Shown in pieces: positions 1 through 5,908 of a DNA stretch of 5,908 nt; within the stretch, counting starts at the first letter, position 1, and every line of letters begins with the position of its first letter. This DNA comes from CAZUVQ01 sp964623915 (lineage in GTDB: Bacteria > Bacillota > Clostridia > UMGS1883 > UMGS1540): NCBI GenBank assembly GCA_964623915.1, contig CAZUVQ010000097.1, positions 1-5,908 on the forward strand, written 5' to 3'. The translations under genes and the position numbers were made by a program. The notes beneath the pieces are model-generated. The model was not told where the DNA came from, searched no databases, and saw only the letters and a list, made by a program, of their open reading frames with translations.

Positions 1-1
1 T

Positions 2-2335
2 GGCGATATGACAAAGATTTTATATGCACAGCTTTTTGCGCATACTGTATTTACTGTATCTGGTACTTCGGAGCGGATCAATATAGATACAACAGAAAAT
101 GTACTTGAAAAATATCATAATATAAAAGTTGTTCATGGGATAGTTAAATCTGTCGGAAATTCAAAACTTAATTTTGATTATGATGTAAATTGCGATGACC
201 ATACAATAACTGTTGGCAGCGAAAGACTTCATTTAGACAAAGTTGACATGAGTTTGTTAGGTATGAATGTAGATGCATATTATAAAGAAGAAAATGGAAT
301 AAAGACATTTCTTTTTGCAGAGACAAATGCAAATAACATTACTGTTATTGAAAGCGAGAATTTTATTTCTTTTAAAAATGGACGAATTGAATATGATAAA
401 GAAAATATTTCTTTTGGTATAGTTAACAAAACAAAAAGTGTTTCAATTTCAAGTGATGTTGATGTTGTGTTTAATGGTAGACCGCTTGCAAGTTATAAAC
501 AAAGCGATATTAATTTTGATACAACAAGCGGTAAAATAATTGCAATTGATAATGACAATGGCGGTGATGTTGATGTCCTTATCATTTATCAAATACAAAA
601 CTATGTAGTTGATGCAGTTGATTATGCCAATAATTTGATTTATTCAAAATATCCTAAGACTACTATTGATTTAAGTGACAAGGAATATTTGATCTGTGAT
701 GGCAACTTGAATAAAATATCATTTGAGCTTGTAAGAGCAGGAAGTGTATTATCAGTAATGCTTGCAAAATCAAATGATTACTGTATTCTTATTCCGAGTT
801 CAACAAAAGTAAATACGAAAATAACCGAAATACAAAGTGACAACAGAGTTGTTCTTGATAATGGAACAGTTACGGTTATTGATGATTGTATCAAAGAAAA
901 AATAGATGATATAAAAATAGAGCTCAATAGGCTTATTACTGTAAGCTACGATTTTCAAGGAAGAGTATGTAATATTGATTATTCCGAGTATGAACATGAA
1001 TATTGGTATGCATATCTTATGAAGTTAAAGACATATGGTTACGGTAGTTTGAATCCTTCTGTAAAGCTTAGGGTTATGCGACTTGATGGTACAAAAGAGG
1101 AGTATGAGCTTGCTAAAAAAGTAAATTTTGATGGCGATAGATTAAACACAAAAGAATCAGCCGGCATTGATGAAATTATTAACAGACTCACTCTTGTTGA
1201 TGCTTCTAACGGAGATAGATACACAAACATACAAATGCTTAAAATACATACAGATGATAGCGGCAAACTTATTTTTATAGACACACAAAATCGAGGCGAA
1301 AATGAAAGTGATTCAAGCCTTAAGGTCGAAATTTGTTATTCTGATGAAGAAAATAAAATAAGCTATGCATGGTCAAACTCACTTACTGCTCTTTCTTCAG
1401 GGTACCCTGTATTTACACCATATCTTAGAAGTTTTATTTTATATGCACCGTATGTTGATACCGAATCAGGGGGTGTTCCGTCTGATATAGATTCAATTGA
1501 TGAGGTGTACTTTCACAGCTCCGGCATTAATACTCCGATGTATAATATATATGATGCACCATCATATTCGAATTATGAAGTTATAGACCCTGATGCAGGC
1601 GGAGCGTTTCCTGTACTTGTTTACAGATATAAATGGAAACCGAATGAAACGGATGCACGATTGATAGATGATAAGAGTGGTATATATGGTGATTACAATA
1701 AGACAACAGTTATGGTTGATGGCCTTTCAACAAGAGTTGATGAAAATGGCGATGAAGTTTTGATTCTTTCATATTATGGCACCGGTAGATATAGCATTCT
1801 TGAAAAAAAAATATTGGATCCGGTCTATTCATATAAGAGACAAACTGACCGTAATGGTAATATTATACTAAGACAATTAGAAAAGGGAGATATCGTAAAA
1901 CTTGCATATATTGACGATTCTATAGTTGATATAATAGTGCTTGTTGACCATAAACTAAAAGATAACAGTGCTTTCTATGGCAAAACAGACTGGGCAGAAA
2001 ATGATGAAGAAAAAGGTTCTATTGAATGTTTCGGCCCACTGTATGCATTTACTGACAGAGGTATAAAAGCTTGGTATAAAACGACAGATGGTGCTGCAAA
2101 TTATTTTGATGGCAATGCTGCTGAGTGTGTTTTTGATAGTTCAAAACACATTAATACTCTTAACAACGGTGTTTCAACTGTGATTGTATATGATGTAAAA
2201 AGAAATATAATTAAAGAAGGTACGACAAGCGATTTAATAGGTATAAAAAATGATCCTATAAATCCAACTATTGTATATTTTACTGAAATAAATTCAAAAA
2301 TCGGTACATTGTTTGCCTATACTAATTACAGATAG
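2..2335 (+). CDS. Large SLH-family surface protein, 5'-truncated by the window edge; paralogue of the next gene
   Basis: Function unknown; probably an exported, envelope-associated protein. The frame is open from base 2, and the first ATG (base 8) has no Shine-Dalgarno sequence in the seven visible bases before it. The residues around it (MTKILYAQLF) align with ITQDEFAQMV, residues 168-177 of the downstream gene, inside the third SLH-like repeat. I therefore treat this ATG as internal. By that alignment about 167 residues (signal peptide and the first SLH-like repeats) lie upstream of the window. Numbering from the ATG, blocks shared in order with the next gene are: LLGMNVDAYY (83-92); GKIIAIDNDNGGDVDV followed by NYVVDAVD (175-205); KKVNFDG (370-376); MVDG with an acidic DENGDE turn (569-582); LEKGDIVKL (624-632); and a terminal block from VIVYD (725-729) to the stop. 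No enzyme motif, LPXTG signal or C-terminal membrane segment is seen. Eight cysteines are present (62, 230, 259, 294, 321, 443, 674, 707), unusual for a secreted Gram-positive protein. That it is a gene is near certain; its role is open. Confidence 0.9.
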   Translation, partial: GDMTKILYAQLFAHTVFTVSGTSERINIDTTENVLEKYHNIKVVHGIVKSVGNSKLNFDYDVNCDDHTITVGSERLHLDKVDMSLLGMNVDAYYKEENGIKTFLFAETNANNITVIESENFISFKNGRIEYDKENISFGIVNKTKSVSISSDVDVVFNGRPLASYKQSDINFDTTSGKIIAIDNDNGGDVDVLIIYQIQNYVVDAVDYANNLIYSKYPKTTIDLSDKEYLICDGNLNKISFELVRAGSVLSVMLAKSNDYCILIPSSTKVNTKITEIQSDNRVVLDNGTVTVIDDCIKEKIDDIKIELNRLITVSYDFQGRVCNIDYSEYEHEYWYAYLMKLKTYGYGSLNPSVKLRVMRLDGTKEEYELAKKVNFDGDRLNTKESAGIDEIINRLTLVDASNGDRYTNIQMLKIHTDDSGKLIFIDTQNRGENESDSSLKVEICYSDEENKISYAWSNSLTALSSGYPVFTPYLRSFILYAPYVDTESGGVPSDIDSIDEVYFHSSGINTPMYNIYDAPSYSNYEVIDPDAGGAFPVLVYRYKWKPNETDARLIDDKSGIYGDYNKTTVMVDGLSTRVDENGDEVLILSYYGTGRYSILEKKILDPVYSYKRQTDRNGNIILRQLEKGDIVKLAYIDDSIVDIIVLVDHKLKDNSAFYGKTDWAENDEEKGSIECFGPLYAFTDRGIKAWYKTTDGAANYFDGNAAECVFDSSKHINTLNNGVSTVIVYDVKRNIIKEGTTSDLIGIKNDPINPTIVYFTEINSKIGTLFAYTNYR

Positions 2336-2340
2336 GAGTG
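2333..2340 (+). promoter_or_regulatory. Ribosome binding site overlapping the upstream stop codon
   Basis: The sequence TAGGAGTG contains an AGGAG core (2334-2338) that shares bases with the TAG stop codon (2333-2335) of the upstream gene. The core ends 9 bases before the TTG at 2348. This fixes the start of the second gene at the non-ATG codon. It also implies co-transcription and probably translational coupling with the upstream paralogue. Confidence 0.8.
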
Positions 2341-2347
2341 AAATAAT

Positions 2348-5092
2348 TTGAAAAGAATAATTTCGATTTTTGTTGCAGCTGCGATAATGTTAATAAGTTT
2401 TGTTAATGCAACTGCGAATGATACCATATCTGCTTCAAAAGAAAAAGCAAGTCAACAAAATGAGTCACTTTCGTATGAGGCAAAGGTTGTTTCTGCTTTA
2501 GAAATTTTTAATGTAACAGATTCTGAACTTGAACTTACGAGAATTGATGCGGTAAAAACTGCCGTGACATTGAAAAATGTTGGATTATGTAATGCAAGAG
2601 ATATTTACTATGATGTAGCTGCCGGTTCAGTTGATGCACAATATGTTACAATGGCATATGATATGGGACTTATTGATACAAAACTTGGTGGACGGTTTAA
2701 TTCTTCCGCAAAGGTAAGTTACAGCGAAATAATAAAGTTGTTTTTGTGTGTACTTGGTTATGAACGATATGTAAATATGCCGGGTTTTAATAATTCTCAA
2801 AGTAAACTAAAATATGTAAGAAAAGTGAATGTTGAAAATCCGAATGCAATTACTCAAGATGAATTTGCACAAATGGTTTATAATTTTTTAGATGAAGAAA
2901 TCGTTTACGATACAGGTAAAGGTTTTGATGAAAATAGCTGCATATCTGTGCTAGATAGTTATTTACATCTAAAAAAAGCCGAAGGAGTGGTTGATTGCAC
3001 ATATTTTTCATCTCTTGACGGTGTTTTGAATGATACAATCAGCGAAAAATATATTTCTATTGGTGGGAAGCTTTATAAAAGTGAAAGCACGTTGGACGAA
3101 AGCTTGCTTGGACTTAATGTAGAAGCCTTCTATGAAAATAGTTCAGATAACGTTCCAATGCTTAAATTTATAAGCCCTTACGATAACAATATTACTGAAA
3201 TTGATTCAGAGAATATTGAGGAAATTGCAGCAAGTAGCATTAAATATATAGAAAATGGTAAAGTATGCACAGAGGAAATTAATGGAAATCAGTTTGTTGT
3301 TTTTAATGATGAAGCTGCTAATGGATACAACCTTAAATTGCTCAATTCAAATAGCTTTAACGGTAAAATACAACTAATAAACAATGACAGAAATAACGAT
3401 ATTGATGTTATTAAAATTTATTCGTATGTAAATTATCTTGTAAGTAATATAGATATGAACGAAAAAATCTGTATAGAACAGGATGACAGTATTCTTGATT
3501 TTTCAGAATATGAACATGTTTTGTTTTTTGATTCAAACGGTGAAGCAGTAGAAATTGAATCAATTGTCAAGAACAGTGTTGTTTCGGTTTATAATACATT
3601 GTCGAACAAGTCGGCAAAGATTATTGTTTCGAAAGACAAGGCTGAGGAATATGTAAGCGGTTGGGATGTTGATAACAGAAAAATAACATTAGGCGAAATA
3701 GAATATAAAACCGATGTTGACTTTTTTAACAAGTACTCAAAAAATCAGATAGGAAGTAGCAGAGGAATAGTCTTGTTTGATTATTGTGGCAAAGCAGCAT
3801 TTATTGATTTTATAGGCAACAGCAGCTGGGAATGGGGCATCATAGTCGGATTAGGTTCAACAGAAGGCTTAAATAAGGAGCATAAGGCTAAAATTTATAC
3901 TGTTAATTCTGGAATGAAGGTGTTTAAAATTGCAGATAAAATTAATTTTGATGGTGCAAAGAAAAAAGCCGACGTTGCATTAAAGCAACTTCAATTTTAT
4001 GATCAATCCACGGCATCGTTTATTCCCAAAAGACAGTTTGTCAAATTTATTGTAAATAATGATGCCTGCATAACCGATATTGATACTCCAGTAAGAACTG
4101 ATTCTGAAGATGACTATAGTAATGATAGTATAACTATAAGCGGAATATTAAAAATTGGCTCAGATGGGTATAATATGATTGATGGTGTATCATACAGAAT
4201 TTCGCCAAATGCAACATATTTGGGTGTACCAACAAAATCTGACCAAGATATCGAAACATGCATATCAACATTTGATGATAAGTTATATACAAAAAAAGGA
4301 AGTTCGTTTGATGCACTGTCCGCAGCATATAGTGGAGTTACATTAAGCACTATATTAATTGCCGATATTGACGATGCAGATGTAGCAGGATTGGTTGCAT
4401 TACCGGTTGTATATTCTGAAACAGATGCCCTTGGTGGTTCGGGTGGTTTTGTTTCTTGGAACGGAACGCTGCCATTTGCAATGGTTGACAGCATATATTC
4501 CGGTTTAGACGGTGATGGAAACGAAAGAAAGTTTTTAAAAATCTGGACAGTTGATCCATTTCCACTTAGTATGAAAAACGTTTGTGTTACAAGTGATAAT
4601 GTAATTATGAAACCTGAATACGATGAAAATGATGAAAAAACAGGTGAATTAAAACCACTTCATCGCGGCGATGTAATAAGACTCGGATATGATTTAAACG
4701 GTGATGTTCGTAAGATTTTTCTTATTTTTGATACAGAAAGACCATGCAACAAACAATTTAATGCCGGTAATATTAACATTGTAGGTGTTCCGTATTCAAG
4801 GACAAATACAGCAATAACTTTTCTTACAACAGTTAAAAATAATGCACCGCAGTATAACAGTTCAAATGCTGAAGAAGTTTTTGAAATGCCTGAAAATCTT
4901 ATTAAGAGATCACCTGTGGCATATTATCAAAGATTTTTTGCCAATGATATAGTTGCATATTATGACCAAGAGAACAACAGAATACGTCATGCTTATTATG
5001 ATGATTTAATTGATTACAAATCATCTTCAACAACACTTCCTGTTGTTATAACAGCATTGAAAACAGGTGCATTTGTAATTAGGTTGAGGTAA
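2348..5092 (+). CDS. Secreted protein with degenerate N-terminal SLH-like repeats, 914 residues, function unknown
   Basis: Complete gene. The TTG start is chosen for its well-placed AGGAG site and because translation begins directly with a signal peptide: KR, a hydrophobic core at about residues 4-19, and a likely signal peptidase I cut after ATA (21-23). Residues about 43-184 resemble three SLH repeats. The positions of the TRAE motif read LTRIDA (63-68), VSYSEI (123-128) and ITQDEFA (168-174), and segments such as AYDMGLID and VLGYERY are typical of SLH spacing. The rest (about 200-914) is beta-rich, Asp/Asn-rich sequence colinear with the upstream gene: LLGLNVEAFY (253-262), GKIQLINNDRNNDIDV (339-354), DKINFDG (530-536), MVDS with LDGDGN (712-725), LHRGDVIRL (771-779), and a terminal IVAYYD block (868 to the end). 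SLH domains in general bind pyruvylated secondary cell-wall polysaccharide, so a cell-surface location is inferred. With no catalytic motif, sorting signal or C-terminal membrane helix visible, a structural or scaffold role is only a guess. Eleven cysteines are present. Confidence 0.93.
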   Translation: MKRIISIFVAAAIMLISFVNATANDTISASKEKASQQNESLSYEAKVVSALEIFNVTDSELELTRIDAVKTAVTLKNVGLCNARDIYYDVAAGSVDAQYVTMAYDMGLIDTKLGGRFNSSAKVSYSEIIKLFLCVLGYERYVNMPGFNNSQSKLKYVRKVNVENPNAITQDEFAQMVYNFLDEEIVYDTGKGFDENSCISVLDSYLHLKKAEGVVDCTYFSSLDGVLNDTISEKYISIGGKLYKSESTLDESLLGLNVEAFYENSSDNVPMLKFISPYDNNITEIDSENIEEIAASSIKYIENGKVCTEEINGNQFVVFNDEAANGYNLKLLNSNSFNGKIQLINNDRNNDIDVIKIYSYVNYLVSNIDMNEKICIEQDDSILDFSEYEHVLFFDSNGEAVEIESIVKNSVVSVYNTLSNKSAKIIVSKDKAEEYVSGWDVDNRKITLGEIEYKTDVDFFNKYSKNQIGSSRGIVLFDYCGKAAFIDFIGNSSWEWGIIVGLGSTEGLNKEHKAKIYTVNSGMKVFKIADKINFDGAKKKADVALKQLQFYDQSTASFIPKRQFVKFIVNNDACITDIDTPVRTDSEDDYSNDSITISGILKIGSDGYNMIDGVSYRISPNATYLGVPTKSDQDIETCISTFDDKLYTKKGSSFDALSAAYSGVTLSTILIADIDDADVAGLVALPVVYSETDALGGSGGFVSWNGTLPFAMVDSIYSGLDGDGNERKFLKIWTVDPFPLSMKNVCVTSDNVIMKPEYDENDEKTGELKPLHRGDVIRLGYDLNGDVRKIFLIFDTERPCNKQFNAGNINIVGVPYSRTNTAITFLTTVKNNAPQYNSSNAEEVFEMPENLIKRSPVAYYQRFFANDIVAYYDQENNRIRHAYYDDLIDYKSSSTTLPVVITALKTGAFVIRLR

Positions 5093-5280
5093 CATTAAAT
5101 GACTTATGAAAAGTCAAATCCTTGTTTGGCAACAGCAGGAACGTGTAAAAGGTTGTCGATGGTGATTGATCCGGATTAAAAAGTAAATGAAATCAATAAA
5201 ATCAATGAGAATTAGACACTAGCCGTCGATTTCACAAAAGAAAATTTGACAGTAACTGGATTGAAAGGAGAGGATTGAAA
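5093..5280. other. 188-base intergenic region / leader of the third gene
   Basis: No convincing gene, terminator or promoter. A short hairpin, GACTT-ATGAA-AAGTC (5101-5115), follows the stop codon of gene 2 but has only five pairs and no T-tract. A longer imperfect stem can form between TTGGCAAC (5126-5133) and GGTTGTCGA (the pairing bases are 5152-5159): eight pairs, two of them G-U, around an 18-base loop. It matches no riboswitch family I recognise. ATCCGGAT (5169-5176) is palindromic. A TTGACA (5246-5251) has no -10 element at the right distance, and a TAAAAT (5197-5202) has no -35. The third gene may therefore be read through from gene 2 or use a promoter I cannot identify. A 26-codon ORF (5099-5179) is preceded by GAGG at 9 bases, but nothing else supports it. 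Confidence 0.6.
5266..5273 (+). promoter_or_regulatory. Ribosome binding site of the third gene
   Basis: AGGAGAGG lies 7 bases before the ATG at 5281. It is a strong purine-rich Shine-Dalgarno sequence and, with the signal peptide that begins at this ATG, it settles the start codon. Confidence 0.85.
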
Positions 5281-5908
5281 ATGAAAAAAGTACGGATTAC
5301 TTTAACGACATTATTTGTAATAATGTCAATGCTTTATCAGCCTTTTGCGGTATCAGCTTTAGAATTTAATGCACAGGGTTCTGTTTATTATAATTTTTAT
5401 GACCCGATTGTTCAAACCGGCACATATACAGTTGGGTCTGATAGTGGATTCAGAAACAATGACGGAGCAGTTTTAAATACATCTTATTCAGGCCCAATAG
5501 TGGCGCCGGGTGGCGGTAAACCCGCAACTGTTACTCTCAAGCAAGATTCAATTGACCAAGGAATAGATTATGTCGGCGGTTACTTTACAGGAAATCAAAT
5601 ACCTGCGCTTGATTATAGGAGTGCAGCATTAAGAATAAGCCTTAAAAAAGGTGTTGCGCAAAGTGGCTATAGGTTAGGCTTAACCTGTATTGGTAATGTT
5701 CATATAGGCTCATCAGATCAAGATGTAACACGTGTCGGAGGCATTACATACATTAATATCGATGATTGGTTTACAGATGCAGATGAAAATGGATGGATAA
5801 CAGTTGAAGTACCGCTTAGTTATTTTAAAAATCACGAAGAACCAAGCAATTTTATTGTTAAGGAAACTGTAGAAGAAGGTTATACCGGAACTCCGATTTC
5901 ATCCTTTG
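5281..5908 (+). CDS. Secreted protein with a probable carbohydrate-binding-type beta-sandwich domain, 3'-truncated by the window edge
   Basis: The first 209 codons are present, open to the right edge. A signal peptide is clear: KK near the start, a hydrophobic core at about residues 4-19, and a likely cut after AVSA (23-26). From about residue 55 to 185 the sequence has the look of a galactose-binding-like beta-sandwich: an AALRISLKKG strand (136-145), RLGLTCIGNV (151-160 region of the same sheet), then W163 and the typical last-strand signature GWITVEVPLSYF (171-182). This signature, 'W.tv.vPLs.F', recurs in carbohydrate-binding modules and related domains such as the CIA30/CBM11-like group, but I cannot name a CBM family. 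Known relatives with this domain are often multi-domain secreted glycan-active or adhesive proteins, so a catalytic or further binding domain may lie beyond the window. DADENGWI (166-173) fits the first part of a calcium-loop pattern but lacks the position-12 acid of a full EF hand. The strong AGGAGAGG site supports the start. Its position behind two SLH-type genes suggests a shared cell-surface role (inference). Confidence 0.88.
   Translation, partial: MKKVRITLTTLFVIMSMLYQPFAVSALEFNAQGSVYYNFYDPIVQTGTYTVGSDSGFRNNDGAVLNTSYSGPIVAPGGGKPATVTLKQDSIDQGIDYVGGYFTGNQIPALDYRSAALRISLKKGVAQSGYRLGLTCIGNVHIGSSDQDVTRVGGITYINIDDWFTDADENGWITVEVPLSYFKNHEEPSNFIVKETVEEGYTGTPISSF

Noticed and set aside
983..997. 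SEYEH pentapeptide occurring in both genes (also at bases about 3503-3517)
   Set aside because: The two copies lie at non-equivalent positions in the paralogue alignment, so I regard the match as chance.
800..1284. Minus-strand open frames inside gene 1 (800-997 and 1039-1284)
   Set aside because: They lie opposite a well-supported gene with clear paralogue alignment, and their translations show no domain.
2850..3038. Minus-strand open frame inside gene 2
   Set aside because: It is a shadow of the SLH-like region, with no coherent protein features.
4291..4297. A7 followed by GGA as a programmed -1 frameshift site
   Set aside because: The -1 frame ends within a few codons and the zero frame continues colinear with the paralogue, so there is no sign of a purposeful shift.
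4114..4565. Three overlapping open frames inside gene 2 (two of them nested)
   Set aside because: They overlap each other and a conserved coding region; their low-complexity translations (His/Gln- or Ser/Pro-rich) are typical of out-of-frame reading.
5101..5115. Hairpin GACTT-ATGAA-AAGTC as a terminator of gene 2
   Set aside because: It has only five base pairs, little G+C and no following T-run, so it does not qualify as an intrinsic terminator.
5246..5251. TTGACA resembling a -35 promoter element
   Set aside because: The -10 position 17 bases downstream falls on the ribosome binding site and has no TATAAT-like sequence.

Overview
The window looks like part of a low-GC Gram-positive anaerobe, most likely a Clostridia-type Firmicute. 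The evidence is the strongly AT-rich coding sequence (roughly one third G+C by eye), the strong AGGAG-type ribosome binding sites, a TTG start codon, and large exported proteins with divergent S-layer-homology (SLH) features. The genus cannot be fixed from the sequence. Fibre-degrading gut or rumen Clostridia are a reasonable guess because secreted surface proteins of this style are common there, but this is inference.

Layout: three genes, all on the + strand, and almost no non-coding DNA. (1) Bases 2-2335 hold the 3' part of a large gene. Its reading frame is already open at the left edge, and the first in-frame ATG (base 8) is almost certainly internal. (2) Bases 2348-5092 hold a complete 914-residue secreted protein that starts at a TTG codon 12 bases after gene 1. 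Its Shine-Dalgarno sequence overlaps the stop codon of gene 1. (3) Bases 5093-5280 are a 188-base intergenic stretch with weak hairpins and no convincing terminator or promoter. (4) Bases 5281-5908 hold the first 209 codons of a third secreted protein, which carries a beta-sandwich domain resembling carbohydrate-binding modules and runs off the right edge.

Genes 1 and 2 are diverged tandem paralogues. Matching blocks occur in the same order over their whole shared length: the third SLH-like repeat, an LLG(M/L)NV(D/E)A(Y/F)Y segment, a DND-type acidic motif followed by a Y.(V/L)V segment, a (K)xNFDG segment, a GD(I/V)(V/I)(K/R)L segment, and a short terminal beta-rich block. Gene 2 shows what gene 1 lacks here: a signal peptide and an N-terminal SLH-like region of about 140 residues. 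The SLH-like repeats are degenerate, and only the first keeps the Thr-Arg of the canonical TRAE motif.

Taken together, the window looks like a cluster encoding envelope-associated proteins: two paralogous, probably surface-attached proteins of unknown function, then a secreted protein with a possible glycan-binding domain. No enzyme active site, transporter or regulator is visible. There are no RNA genes, mobile elements or CRISPR arrays.
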